NCBI GenBank assembly: GCA_035535055.1
Contig: DATLQT010000071.1
Coordinates: forward strand, 1 to 64,000
DNA: 64,000 bases
Source of the DNA: UBA6019 sp035535055
GTDB lineage: Bacteria > Chloroflexota > Dormibacteria > Dormibacterales > Dormibacteraceae
Direction of reading: 5' to 3'
Shown in pieces: positions 33,158-43,417 of the stretch (positions are counted from its first letter, which is position 1; every line of letters begins with the position of its first letter). The translations under genes and the position numbers were made by a program. The notes beneath the pieces are model-generated. The model was not told the origin of the DNA. It saw nothing but the letters and a program-made list of their open reading frames with translations, and did no database searches.

Positions 33158-34419
33158 GTCACGAGGCAGGAAGCAATCGTCCGACCAGCCGCCGCCAAGC
33201 CGGTCCGAAGCGGGAAACCCCGCCGCAGCCGCTTATCACCGACACCAGCGCCAACCTGGGCACCGACTACTACCTCGTGGACGAGCTCCTGACCCCGCGT
33301 GAGCGGCGGATCCGGGACAAGGTGCGGCAGTTTCTCCGACGAGGCGGTCATCCCGGTCATCAACGACTACTGGGAGCGCGGCGAGTTCCCCCTCAGCTGG
33401 TTCCCAAATTGGCCGGGCTGAGTATCGCGGGAGGGACGATCAAAGGTTACGGCTGCCCGGGGATGTCGCCGGTGGCGGTCGGCCTGGTGGGCATGGAGCT
33501 CTCCCGCGGCGACGGCAGCGTCAGCACCTTCTTCGGCGTCCACTCTGGCTTCGCCATGCAGTCGATCGCGATGCTGGGCTCGCCCGCCCAACGGTAGAAG
33601 TGGCTGCCGGCGAGGGCGCGGCTGGAGAAGATCGGCGCCTTCGCGCTCACCGAGCCTCAGCACGGGTCCGATGCCATCCTGCTCGATACGGCGGCAACCC
33701 GGGAGGGTGACGAGTACGCGCTGAACGGCTCCAAGCGCTGAATCGGCAACGACTCGATCGCGGACGTGGTGGTCGTCTGGGGCCCGGGACGAGGACAACG
33801 GGATCGGCGGCTTCCTGGTCGAGAAAGGCACACCCGGCTTACGAGGCACGCGTGATGAGCGGCAAGATCTCCAAGCGGGCCGTCCGGCAGGCGGAGATCA
33901 ACCTCGACGGCGTCCGCCTCCCCGCCGTGAACCGCCTGGCGCGCTCGAAGACCTTCAAGGACACTGCCAAGGTCCTGACCGCGACCCGTTACGGCGTCTT
34001 CGCCTGGGAGGCGCTCGGCCACGCGCTGGCCTGCTACGAGGCGGCGGTCACTTACACCAAGGATCGGACCCAGTTCGGAAAGCCGCTGGCGAGCTACCAG
34101 CTGATCCAGAACCGGCTGACGCGGATGCTGGCCGAGATCGCCGGCATGCAATTCCTCTGCCACCGGCTCTCGGTTTTGGCGGCAGAGGGCAAGCTGACGC
34201 CGGGGATGGCGTCGCTGGGCGAAGATGAACAACGCCCGCAAGGCCCGGGGCATCGCGGCCGGGGCCCGCGAGATCCTGGGCGGCAATGGGATCCTGCTCG
34301 ACTACCACGTCGCCCGCCACCAGGCGGACATGGAGGTGGTCTTCACCTACGAGGGGACCGACACCATACAGTCGCCAATCGTCGGCCGGGAGATCACCGG
34401 GGAACAGGCCTTCGCCTGA
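33158..34419 (+). pseudogene. decayed acyl-CoA dehydrogenase (glutaryl-CoA dehydrogenase-like)
   Basis: Joining frames recovers almost a full acyl-CoA dehydrogenase: TDYYLVDELLTPRER, GDGSVSTFFGVHSGFAMQSI, ALTEPQHGSDA, YTKDRTQFGKPLASYQLIQ and VVFTYEGTDTIQSPIVG with the catalytic Glu. Damage includes an extra T near 33338, a lost C near 33391, a TAG at 33595-33597 where the family has Gln, a TGA at 33739-33741 where the family has Trp, and extra bases near 33780, 33840 and 34218. Both nonsense changes are transitions. The fragments cannot make a functional enzyme. Confidence 0.88.
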
Positions 34420-34466
34420 CAGACGATCCGGTTGACCCCCGAGCTCTGGATCCTCGGCCTTAAGCG

Positions 34467-34823
34467 GTGCTGGTCGGCACCTTCGTCGTCCTCCTCTTCT
34501 CGCTGCCGGCCGAGATGCTGGAGCCGAAGATGTTCGCTGGGCTCCACTTCGGCCACCTGGCGGGCGGGATCTTCCTGGCGTTTCCCGCGGTCCTGCCGGC
34601 GAGCCTGACCCTGCTGGAGAAGAGCGGCGAGGCCAAGGCCGACATCGACGCGGTGGGGGCGATCGTTGGCTCCTGCGGGACGCTCGCCTTCACTGTCGTC
34701 GGTGCTTTCGGCCTCCGGCGGCTCGGGCCGGTGGTTGCCCTGGGCCCGGGGGCGTCGACCTGGGTCGTGGTCTCGCGGGGGCTCTTCTTCGCCGTCCGGC
34801 TCGTTCTCGACCGTCGCTTCTGA
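34467..34823 (+). CDS. DUF3147-like small membrane protein
   Basis: This 118-residue protein has four hydrophobic stretches and the segment HLAGGIFLAFPAVLPASLTLLEK, which matches the DUF3147 family pattern (GG.FLAFPA..PAS.TL.E). Function is unknown. It starts at GTG 34467 after a stop in the same frame; homologues often have a few more residues at the N-terminus, so the first membrane segment may be slightly short. It lies between the decayed dehydrogenase and the trp operon on the same strand. Confidence 0.65.
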   Translation: MLVGTFVVLLFSLPAEMLEPKMFAGLHFGHLAGGIFLAFPAVLPASLTLLEKSGEAKADIDAVGAIVGSCGTLAFTVVGAFGLRRLGPVVALGPGASTWVVVSRGLFFAVRLVLDRRF

Positions 34824-34839
34824 TAGATTTCGTCCTCCG

Positions 34840-34867
34840 CGCCCGCGGCCGAGAGAGCCTCGGGGCG
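34840..34867 (+). promoter_or_regulatory. hairpin in the trpE leader region
   Basis: CGCCC (34840-34844) pairs with GGGCG (34863-34867), and CGAG (34850-34853) pairs with CTCG (34859-34862). There is a five-base bulge and a five-base loop. It sits 22 bases before the trpE ATG and is followed by AAAAAG, so it is not a classical terminator. No Trp-rich leader peptide is visible. It might be a protein-bound leader element. Confidence 0.35.
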
Positions 34868-34889
34868 AAAAAGTTCGAGTGGAGATGAG

Positions 34890-36302
34890 ATGAGAGACCT
34901 GCCCGGCGCCGATGAGGCGCGGGAGTTGGCGCGGAGCTACTCGCTGGTTCCCGTCCAGCGCGAGTTGCTGGCCGACCTCCTGACCCCGGTCCGCGCCTAC
35001 TCGCTGCTCTGCCCACCGGGTAGTCCCGGTTTCCTGCTGGAGAGCGTCGAGGGCGGCGAGCGGCTCGCGCGCTACTCCTTCGTCGGCCACCGGCCCGAGC
35101 CCTTCGACCTCGGTCCGGGCGACCCACTGACCGCGCTGCGCGAGGTTGCCGCCACTACCGTGGCGCCTGCGACAGGCCTTCCCGGCTTCCGCGGCGGGGT
35201 GGTCGGCTACCTCGGTTACGAGGTTGCACGCCGGTTCGAGCGGCTCCCGGCCGCGGCCGGGCCGGCGCCCGAGCTTCCCGAGAGCGGCTTCCTCCGGGCC
35301 GACGACCTGGCGATCTTCGATCACGTGACCCACCGCTTGAAGCTGGTCACCCTCCATCGTCCCGACCGGGAGGACTACGTGGCGGCGGTCTCGCGGCTCG
35401 ACGTGATGGAGGCGAAGCTGGCCGCCGAGGCGCCCCCGCCTGCCCCGGCGCCGGACGCCGACGGTGCGGCGTGGTCCTCGAACCTCACCCAGGGCGCCTT
35501 CGAGGCAATGGTGGACGCGGCCCGCGAGGAGATCCACGCCGGCGAGGTCTTCCAGGTGGTGCTCTCGCAGCGCTTCTCGAAGCCGCTGGGGGCGAGGCCG
35601 ATCGACGTCTACCGCTGGCTCCGGGCGATCAACCCGTCGCCCTACATGTACTTCTTCGACCTCGGCGAGGGCCGCCAGGTGGTGGGCACCTCGCCCGAGC
35701 TGCTGGTCCGCGTCGAGGGCAGCCGGGTCCGCGTCAGGCCGCTGGCAGGCACCCGCCGCCGGGGGGCCGACCCGGTCGAGGACATAGCGCTTGAGAAGGA
35801 GCTGCTGGCGGACCCCAAAGAACGCGCCGAGCACGTGATGCTGGTGGATCTCGGCCGCAACGACGTCGGCCGCGTCGCGCGACCGGGAAGCGTAAGCGTC
35901 GAGCGGCTGATGGAGGTGGAGCGCTACTCCCACGTGATGCACATCTCCTCGACCGTGACCGGGGAGCTGGCAGACAGCGCCGATGGCCTCGACGCGCTGC
36001 GGGCCGCCTTCCCCGCCGGCACTGTCTCCGGCGCACCCAAGATCAGGGCGATGGAGATCATCGCCGGCCTCGAGCCAGACCGGCGCGGGCCCTACGCGGG
36101 AGCATTTGGCTATGTCGGCTTCGGCGGCGACCTCGACCTGGCGATCACCCTGCGCACGGTCGTGATCGCCGGCGGCACGGCCTACGTCCAGGCCGGCGCC
36201 GGCGTGGTCGCGGACTCCGTGCCGGAGCGGGAGTACCAGGAGACGCTGGCCAAGGCGGGCGTGATGTTCGAAGCCATCCGCATGGCAGAGGAGATGCCAT
36301 GA
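34890..36302 (+). CDS. trpE: anthranilate synthase component I
   Basis: TrpE makes anthranilate from chorismate and ammonia. The 470 residues include an N-terminal domain with the feedback-inhibition segment LLESVEGGERLARYSFVG (Trp-binding LLES motif) and the catalytic region PSPYMYFFD, GTSPELLVRVEG, LAGTRRRG, GRNDVGRVA and the C-terminal PAGTVSGAPKIRAMEII. The LLES motif suggests tryptophan feedback control. The start ATG 34890 has GGAG five bases upstream. It is first in the trpEGDCFBA operon and overlaps trpG by four bases (ATGA). Confidence 0.97.
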   Translation: MRDLPGADEARELARSYSLVPVQRELLADLLTPVRAYSLLCPPGSPGFLLESVEGGERLARYSFVGHRPEPFDLGPGDPLTALREVAATTVAPATGLPGFRGGVVGYLGYEVARRFERLPAAAGPAPELPESGFLRADDLAIFDHVTHRLKLVTLHRPDREDYVAAVSRLDVMEAKLAAEAPPPAPAPDADGAAWSSNLTQGAFEAMVDAAREEIHAGEVFQVVLSQRFSKPLGARPIDVYRWLRAINPSPYMYFFDLGEGRQVVGTSPELLVRVEGSRVRVRPLAGTRRRGADPVEDIALEKELLADPKERAEHVMLVDLGRNDVGRVARPGSVSVERLMEVERYSHVMHISSTVTGELADSADGLDALRAAFPAGTVSGAPKIRAMEIIAGLEPDRRGPYAGAFGYVGFGGDLDLAITLRTVVIAGGTAYVQAGAGVVADSVPEREYQETLAKAGVMFEAIRMAEEMP

Positions 36303-36862
36303 GGGTCGCCGTGATCGACAACTACGACTCATTCACGTACAACCTGGTCCAGTACCTGGCCGAGCTCGGCTCCGAGCCCGAGGTCCACCGCAACGACGCC
36401 GTCAGCGTTGACGAGCTGGCCGGCTACGACGCGCTGGTGATCTCTCCCGGCCCCGGTGACCCCGATGACGCGGGCGTCTCCCTGACCGCTATCCGCGAGC
36501 TGAGCGGAAGGCTGCCGATCCTTGGCGTGTGCCTTGGCCACCAGTGCTTGGGCCAGGCCTTCGGCGGCCTGGTCTCGCGGTACCGGCCGATGCACGGGAT
36601 GACGAGCTGGATCCACCACGACGGCCGGCCGCCCTTCAACGGCCTGCCCGCCCCCTTCGAGGCCACTCGATACCATTCGCTGGTGGTCGAAAGCGATTCA
36701 ATTCCGCCTGAGCTGGAGATCGCCGCCTGGACCCACGACGGGATCGTGATGGGTCTTCGCCACCGGACCCACCGGACGTACGGAGTCCAGTTCCACCCGG
36801 AGTCGGTGCTCACCGTCGAGGGGAAGCGCCTGCTGCGCAACTTCCTGCAGGTGGCCGGTTGA
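36299..36862 (+). CDS. trpG: anthranilate synthase component II (glutamine amidotransferase)
   Basis: This 187-residue class I amidotransferase supplies ammonia to TrpE. The catalytic triad is visible: nucleophile Cys in GVCLGHQCLGQAFGG, and His and Glu in VQFHPESVLT. The N-terminus IDNYDSFTYNLVQYL is typical of TrpG/PabA. It may also serve para-aminobenzoate synthesis, because no separate pabA is in the window. Its stop overlaps the trpD start as TTGA. Confidence 0.97.
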   Translation: MRVAVIDNYDSFTYNLVQYLAELGSEPEVHRNDAVSVDELAGYDALVISPGPGDPDDAGVSLTAIRELSGRLPILGVCLGHQCLGQAFGGLVSRYRPMHGMTSWIHHDGRPPFNGLPAPFEATRYHSLVVESDSIPPELEIAAWTHDGIVMGLRHRTHRTYGVQFHPESVLTVEGKRLLRNFLQVAG

Positions 36863-37881
36863 TCTACGCAATCGGCAAGCTGGTCAAGGGGCACGACCTG
36901 AGCGAGGCCGAGGCCGCGCAGGCGATGGAGCTGATCCTCGCCGGGGACGCCACGCCGGTTCAGATCGCCGGCTTCATGATCGCTCTCCGGATCAAGGGCG
37001 AGACCGCCGAGGAGATCACCGGCCTGGCCAAGACCGCACGGCTGCACGCGCTTCCGCTCGAGCCGCGGCCCGGCCTGCTGGACACCTGCGGCACAGGTGG
37101 CGACAGCCTCGGAACCTTCAACATCTCGACCCTCTCGGCGATCGTGGCCGCCTCCTGCGGAGCGACGGTGGCCAAGCACGGCAACCGCGCCGCCTCCTCG
37201 CAGTGCGGCAGTGCCGACGTGCTGGAGGCGCTTGGCGTGAAGATCGACCTCGGAGCGGACGGGGTCGGCCGCTGCCTCGACGAGGCGGGGATCGCGTTCT
37301 GCTTCGCTCCCGTTTTCCACGCGGGCTTCCGCTACGCCGGCATCCCGCGGCGCGAGCTCGGGGTCAGGACCTTCTTCAACATTCTGGGACCGCTCTGCAA
37401 CCCGGCCGGCGCGAGGCGCCAGGCCCTCGGGGTGGCCGACGGGTCCCTTGCCGAGCGGATGGCCGAGGTCCTCGAGCGGCTGGGCGTCGAGAAGGCCCTG
37501 GTCTTTCACGGCGGCGACGGCATGGACGAGCTGACCACTACGGGGCCCTCGCAGGTCATCGAGGTGGGCGCCGGCGGGCGGCGGAAATACGTGGTCGAAC
37601 CGGCCGAGCTCGGCTTTTCGAAGGCCCGGCTGGAGGATCTCCAGGGGGGCGGCCCGGAGGAGAACGCGGCCATCGCGATGGCGGTGCTGGACGGTGCCGA
37701 GGGCCCCAAACGGGATGTGGTGCTGCTGAACTCGGCGGCCGCGCTGATCGCCGCCGGGCTGGCCGGGGACTTCCACGAGGGGATCGGCGTGGCCGTCGAG
37801 GCGCTCGACTCAGGCCGGGCGGGGGAGGTGCTGGACCGGTGGGCAAAGGTCTCACGGGCCGTCCCGGCAACAGGGGGGTGA
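36859..37881 (+). CDS. trpD: anthranilate phosphoribosyltransferase
   Basis: This 340-residue enzyme joins anthranilate to PRPP. Key motifs are DTCGTGGDSLGTFNIST (PRPP binding), VAKHGNRAASSQCGSADVLEALG and GVRTFFNILGPLCNPAG. It starts at TTG 36859, overlapping the trpG stop. Its 3' end is followed by a GC-rich spacer of 13 bases before the trpC ATG. Confidence 0.97.
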   Translation: MIYAIGKLVKGHDLSEAEAAQAMELILAGDATPVQIAGFMIALRIKGETAEEITGLAKTARLHALPLEPRPGLLDTCGTGGDSLGTFNISTLSAIVAASCGATVAKHGNRAASSQCGSADVLEALGVKIDLGADGVGRCLDEAGIAFCFAPVFHAGFRYAGIPRRELGVRTFFNILGPLCNPAGARRQALGVADGSLAERMAEVLERLGVEKALVFHGGDGMDELTTTGPSQVIEVGAGGRRKYVVEPAELGFSKARLEDLQGGGPEENAAIAMAVLDGAEGPKRDVVLLNSAAALIAAGLAGDFHEGIGVAVEALDSGRAGEVLDRWAKVSRAVPATGG

Positions 37882-37894
37882 CCGCGCACAGGCC

Positions 37895-38722
37895 ATGCCG
37901 AGCACGGTCCTGAGGGGGGACGTCCCCCCTCACCAGTCGAGGATCCTCCAGGACATCCTCGACGAGACAGCCGAGGAGGTCGAGGAGCGCCGGCTGGTCA
38001 CACCGCAGGCAAAGCTGGAGAGGCTCGCCGCGGCGGCACCGGCGGTCCGGGACTTCAAGGCGGCCATCGTGCGCCCGGTGCTGGCGGTCATCGCCGAGAT
38101 AAAGGCGAAGTCGCCCTCAGCCGGAACCCTGGTGGTGGCCTACCGGCCGTCGAGCATCGCGACGGCGTACGAGGCCGCCGGCGCGGCCGCCCTCTCGGTC
38201 CTGACCCAGCGAAGCCGCTTCGGTGGGTGGCCCGATCACCTGGCCCTGGCGCGGCGCGCCACCCGGCTGCCGGTGCTGCGCAAGGACTTCGTGACCGACC
38301 CCTACCAGGTCTTCGAGGCGCGCGCCTACGGGGCGGACGCGGTGCTGCTGATCGTCGCCGCCATGGAGCGGACGCTGCTGGTTGAGCTGCTGGCCCTGGT
38401 CCGCCGGCTGGGCATGACGGCGCTGGTCGAGATCCACACCACCGGCGAGCTGGCCGTCGCTGCGGAGATCGGGGCCGACGTCATCGGGATCAACCACCGG
38501 AACCTCAAGACGATGACGGTGGACACGGGGCTCACCGCCCGGCTCCGGCCGCGGGTGCCGTCGGGGACGGTACTGGTCGCCGAGAGCGGCATCCGAGAGG
38601 CTGCCGACGCGCGCCGGATGCGCGCCGTCGGTGCCGACGCCGTGCTGGTAGGCGAGTCGCTGCTGCGCGCGGAGGATCCGCGGGAGCTGATCCGGGAGAT
38701 GACCCGGGCGGAGCGGCCGTGA
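37895..38722 (+). CDS. trpC: indole-3-glycerol phosphate synthase
   Basis: This 275-residue TIM barrel closes the indole ring. Catalytic segments are IAEIKAKSPSAG (Glu and Lys), LRKDFVTDPYQ (Lys), LVEIHTTGEL (Glu) and GINHRNLKT (Asn). The family usually begins near ILQDILDETAEEVEERR, so the first 15 residues from ATG 37895 are an extension. That extension is encoded by a perfect 22-base palindrome at 37911-37932. Its stop overlaps the trpF GTG (GTGA). Confidence 0.96.
   Translation: MPSTVLRGDVPPHQSRILQDILDETAEEVEERRLVTPQAKLERLAAAAPAVRDFKAAIVRPVLAVIAEIKAKSPSAGTLVVAYRPSSIATAYEAAGAAALSVLTQRSRFGGWPDHLALARRATRLPVLRKDFVTDPYQVFEARAYGADAVLLIVAAMERTLLVELLALVRRLGMTALVEIHTTGELAVAAEIGADVIGINHRNLKTMTVDTGLTARLRPRVPSGTVLVAESGIREAADARRMRAVGADAVLVGESLLRAEDPRELIREMTRAERP
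37911..37932. repeat. 22-bp perfect palindrome at the trpD-trpC junction
   Basis: TGAGGGGGG and CCCCCCTCA flank a central ACGT, giving 22 bases of exact dyad symmetry. In RNA it would form a nine-pair GC-rich hairpin with a four-base loop, 16 bases into trpC. It could be a translational or polarity element, a protein site, or a mobile palindromic unit. No second copy was noticed by eye. Confidence 0.6.
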
Positions 38723-39332
38723 CGCTTGTGAAGATCTGCGGGATCTGCGACGTCGAGTCCGCGCTGGCCGCCGTCGACGCCGGCGCCGACCTGCTTGGCT
38801 TTCACTTCTGCGACTCGAAGCGCAAGATCACGCCCGACGATGCGGTGAAGATCCTTGACGAGCTGCCCGACGGCCCGGCGCTGGTCGGTGTCTTCATCGA
38901 CCAGCCGCCACGGGAGGTGAACTCGATCGCCGAGTTCCTCGGCCTGGACATCGTCCAGCTGCACGGCAACGAGAGGCCCGGCTTCGAGAGCGAGCACATC
39001 GTCATGAAGGCGCTCAAGGTCCGCGACGGGGTGGTCCCGGATGCGTCGGGCTGGCCGGACCCGGTGCTGCTCGACTCCTGGTCCGAGGACTCCCGCGGCG
39101 GCACCGGCAGGGCCTGGAACTGGGAGCAGGCGGTGGCGCTGACCGTCACCCGCAAGGTGTTCGTCGCCGGCGGGTTGAACCCGCTCAACGTCGGCAGCGT
39201 GATCCGGCGGCTGCGGCCTTACGGCGTGGACGTATCGAGCGGCGTCGAGTCCGCGCCCCGGGTCAAGGAGGCGACGCTGATCGGCGCCTTCGTTGACGCC
39301 GTCCGCCTCCAGGACCCGGTGGAGGATGCGGG

Positions 39333-39336
<4 letters not shown>
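38719..39336 (+). CDS. trpF: phosphoribosylanthranilate isomerase
   Basis: This 205-residue TIM barrel performs the Amadori rearrangement between TrpD and TrpC. It shows the catalytic Cys in VKICGICD, the C-terminal Asp segment VLLDSWSEDSRGGTGRAWNW and AGGLNPLNVG with the phosphate site and VSSGVESAPRVK. Gene order places it after trpC and before trpB, with four-base overlaps at both ends (GTGA and ATGA). Confidence 0.96.
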
Positions 39337-40464
<1,128 letters not shown>

Positions 40465-40472
<8 letters not shown>

Positions 40473-41208
40473 GCTCGAGAACGGCCGGCTGGGGGTGATC
40501 CCCTACCTGATGGCGGGCCACCCCGACCGCGACCGCTCGCTCGGCGCGGCCCGCTCCCTGGCGGCGCTTCCGGTCGCCGCGCTGGAGCTCGGCATCCCCT
40601 TCAGCGACCCGCTGGCCGACGGCCCTGTCATCCAGCGCGCCGGCCAGGCAGCGCTGGAGGCCGGCACGAACGTCACGGCCTGCCTGGAGCTGGCCGCAGC
40701 GGTCTCGGGACAGGTGCCGGTGTTTTTCATGTCCTACGTCAATCCGATCCTGAGCTACGGGCCGGAGCGGTTCGCCTCCGACGCGGCCGCCGCCGGCGCC
40801 AGGGGCGTGATCCTGCCCGACCTTCCCCCGGAGGAGGCCGACAGCGTCGCCGGGTCACTCCAAGCCAGGGGCCTGGCGACCGTCTTCTTGGTCGCGCCGA
40901 CCTCCGCCGAGGAGCGGATCCGGCTGATCTGTGCGTCATCCGCCGGCTTCGTCTACTGCGTCACCCTGACCGGCATCACCGGCGCCCGCGCTGAGCTGCC
41001 GGCGGGGGTGGGGGAGATGCTCGACAAGGTGAAGGCATGCACGACCCTGCCGGTGGTCGCGGGTTTCGGGATCTCACGGCCCGAACACCTCGCCGCCCTC
41101 GCCGGCCATGCTGACGCCGCGGCGGTCGGCAGCGCCGTCGTGAACGAGGTCGCCGAGGGGCGAGATCCGGCTCGATTGGTGGGAGAGTTGCTGACGGCAT
41201 GCCGGTGA
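40465..41208 (+). CDS. trpA: tryptophan synthase alpha chain
   Basis: This 247-residue TIM barrel cleaves indole-3-glycerol phosphate and channels indole to TrpB. Catalytic Glu and Asp are in ALELGIPFSDPLADGPVIQ, and the phosphate site in GFGISRPEHLA. It is slightly short (family about 260-270) because the N-terminus begins directly at MLRLENGRLGVIPYLMAG. The start at ATG 40465 lies eight bases inside trpB. The 3' end overlaps aroH by ten bases. Confidence 0.96.
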
Positions 41209-41594
41209 GGGGGATCCGTGGGGCGACCACAGCCGAGACGAACACCGCCGAGGCGATCGTGGAGGCCACCGGCGAGTTGCTGGCGGAGCTGGTCAGGATC
41301 AATGAGCTCGATCGCGACGAGGTCTGCTTCGCCTACTTCACGACCACGCTCGACCTCGACGCCGAGTTCCCGGCACTTGCCGCGCGGCGGATGGGATGGA
41401 CCACTGTGCCGCTGCTCTGCGGCAACGACATGGTGGTTCCGGGCCCGAACCCACGCTCGGTGGGCAGGTGCATCCGTATCCTTCTCCTCTACAACACCGA
41501 TCGAGCCCAGTCCGAGATGAGGTCCGCCTACCTGCGTGGGGCGCAGGCGATCCGAGCCGACCTCGACCGCCAAGCCGGAGAGTTGAACCCGTGA
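41199..41594 (+). CDS. aroH: chorismate mutase, AroH class
   Basis: This 131-residue protein belongs to the monofunctional AroH (Bacillus type) fold: VRGIRGATTAETNTAEAI at the N-terminus (Arg near residue 7), then DEVCFAYFTTTLDLDAEFPA and the active-site segment CIRILLLYNTD. It converts chorismate to prephenate for TyrA. Placement right after trpA splits the flow of chorismate between Trp and Tyr/Phe in one transcript. Its stop overlaps aroF (GTGA). Confidence 0.95.
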   Translation: MPVRGIRGATTAETNTAEAIVEATGELLAELVRINELDRDEVCFAYFTTTLDLDAEFPALAARRMGWTTVPLLCGNDMVVPGPNPRSVGRCIRILLLYNTDRAQSEMRSAYLRGAQAIRADLDRQAGELNP

Positions 41595-42613
41595 TCATCG
41601 TGATGTCCCACCAGGCGACGCCTGTCCAGGTCGACGCCGTCGTAGAGAAGATCGCCGAGCTCGGCCTCACGCCCGAGGTTTCCAAGGGCGAGGACCGCGC
41701 TGTCATTGGAGTGATCGGCGGCAACGCCTACGCCTACCGCGAGGCCTTCGCCCATCTGGGCGGGATCCAGGAGATCGTCCAGATCACCAAGCCCTACAAG
41801 CTGGCCAGCCGGGAATGGCAGCCCCGGGACACGGTGATCGACGTCGGGGGCGTGAAGATCGGCGGCGACGAGGCCGTGATGATGGCCGGCCCCTGCTCGG
41901 TGGAGGGCGTCGAGATGCTCCTCGAGACGGCCCGCCACGTCGCCTCCCGCGGCGCCCAGGTGCTCCGCGGGGGCGCATTCAAACCCCGCACCTCGCCCTA
42001 CTCCTTCCAGGGCCTGGGCGAGGAGGGCCTTAAGATGCTGGCCGCGGCCCGGGACGAGACCGGGCTCAAGGTGATTACCGAGGTAGTCACGCCGGGCGAC
42101 GTGGAGCTGGTCGCCTGCTACGCGGACATCCTTCAGCTCGGGACCCGGAACATGCAGAACTACGCCCTGCTCCAGGAGGCCGGGCGCTCGGGGCACCCGG
42201 TGATGCTGAAGCGCGGCATGTCCTCGACCATCGAGGAGTGGCTGCTGGCGGCCGAATACCTGCTCAGCCAGGGAAACCGCAATGTGATGCTCTGCGAACG
42301 CGGGATTCGCACCTTCGAGCCGGCCACCCGCTTCACGCTCGACATTAACGCGGTGCCGCTGGTCCGCGAGCTGTCCCATTTGCCGGTGATCGTCGATCCC
42401 TCGCAGGGCACCGGTCGCTGGTCGCTGGTGTCGCCCCTTTCGCTGGCGGCCGTGGCGGCCGGCGCCAACGGGCTGATCGTGGAGGTCCACCCTCACCCGG
42501 ACGATGCGCTCTCCGACGGCGCCCAGTCGCTCGACTTCGCCACCTTCGACCGGCTGATGGCCGACCTGAAGCGGCTGGCCGGCGTGCTGGCGGCGCAGGC
42601 GGCGCACAACTAG
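41591..42613 (+). CDS. aroF: 3-deoxy-7-phosphoheptulonate synthase (DAHP synthase) with N-terminal ACT-like domain
   Basis: This 340-residue enzyme is the first step of the shikimate pathway. Residues 1-70 form a ferredoxin/ACT-like regulatory domain (MIIVMSHQATPVQVDAVVEKI) as in Thermotoga DAHP synthase, where it mediates Tyr/Phe feedback. The catalytic barrel has MMAGPCSVEG, LRGGAFKPRTSPYSFQG, PVMLKRGMSSTIEEW and the metal His in EVHPHPDDALSDG. Start GTG 41591 overlaps aroH. Later shikimate genes aroB, aroC, aroD, aroE and aroK are not in the window. Confidence 0.95.
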   Translation: MIIVMSHQATPVQVDAVVEKIAELGLTPEVSKGEDRAVIGVIGGNAYAYREAFAHLGGIQEIVQITKPYKLASREWQPRDTVIDVGGVKIGGDEAVMMAGPCSVEGVEMLLETARHVASRGAQVLRGGAFKPRTSPYSFQGLGEEGLKMLAAARDETGLKVITEVVTPGDVELVACYADILQLGTRNMQNYALLQEAGRSGHPVMLKRGMSSTIEEWLLAAEYLLSQGNRNVMLCERGIRTFEPATRFTLDINAVPLVRELSHLPVIVDPSQGTGRWSLVSPLSLAAVAAGANGLIVEVHPHPDDALSDGAQSLDFATFDRLMADLKRLAGVLAAQAAHN

Positions 42614-42619
42614 TCCGCG

Positions 42620-43417
42620 GTGGCCAGGCTCGGCATCGTCGGCCTGGGCCTGATCGGCGCCTCGCTGGCCGAGGCTCTCCGCCGAACCCGGCCGGAGCTG
42701 GAGATCATCGGCGTCGACTCCGACGCCACGACGATGGCCAAGGCCCTGGAGCGGGGCATCATCCGCGAGCCGGGCATCGAGGGAGCGTCGATGATCGTGC
42801 TCGCGGTGCCGCCGCAGGCTATGAGGCACCTGATGCTCAACCTGCCCCGCGACGTGCTCGTCACCGACGTGGCCTCGACCAAGGCCGAGATCATGGTCTG
42901 GGCGGCCGAGGCGGGGCTCGACTTCGTCGGCGGCCACCCGATGTGCGGCCGCGAGGCCTTCGGAATCGACGCGGCCGACCCTGACCTCTTCAAGGGCGCG
43001 CCCTGGGTGCTGACCCAGGTTGACTCTCGAGTCGAGGACCTCGTCCGAGCCGTTGGCGCGCACCCGGTGGTGATGGACGCCGAGCGCCATGACCGGGTCG
43101 TTGCGGGGATCAGCCACGTCGCCTTCAGCCTGGCGGCCGCCTACACGCTCGCCGTCTCGTCCTCGAAGGAGTGGCCGGAGATGGCGGGCCTGGCGGCGGG
43201 TGGCTTTCGCGACATGACGCGGTTGGCTTCCGGCAGTTCAGCGATGTATGCCGGCATTGCGCTGACCAACGCTGGCAACCTCGCGGCCTGGCTGAGGCGG
43301 GTCGAGTCGCAGCTGGCCAAGCTCCGCCGCCACGTCGAGGCCGGCGACGGCCGGCTGGCCGAGCTCTTCGAGGAGGCCCGCGAGAAGCACGAGCGCTGGC
43401 TGGCGGAGGGGTCCTGA
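42620..43417 (+). CDS. tyrA: prephenate dehydrogenase
   Basis: This 265-residue NAD(P)-dependent enzyme makes 4-hydroxyphenylpyruvate (or arogenate to tyrosine). Visible are the dinucleotide motif IVGLGLIGASLAEAL, VTDVASTKAEI, the catalytic His in VGGHPMCGREAFG and SHVAFSLAAAY. There is no C-terminal ACT domain, so feedback is probably weak or at AroF. It starts with GTG 42620 just after aroF. Its stop overlaps the CTG that I take as the start of aroA. Confidence 0.94.
   Translation: MARLGIVGLGLIGASLAEALRRTRPELEIIGVDSDATTMAKALERGIIREPGIEGASMIVLAVPPQAMRHLMLNLPRDVLVTDVASTKAEIMVWAAEAGLDFVGGHPMCGREAFGIDAADPDLFKGAPWVLTQVDSRVEDLVRAVGAHPVVMDAERHDRVVAGISHVAFSLAAAYTLAVSSSKEWPEMAGLAAGGFRDMTRLASGSSAMYAGIALTNAGNLAAWLRRVESQLAKLRRHVEAGDGRLAELFEEAREKHERWLAEGS

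Noticed and set aside
33739..33741. TGA at a tryptophan position, suggesting UGA recoding to Trp
   Set aside because: TGA is the normal stop of many intact genes here, including uvrC, tpiA, trpE and aroH, and the same locus has a TAG and several indels.
34347..36332. Long open minus-strand frame antisense to trpE
   Set aside because: Same reason: shadow of a strongly supported gene.
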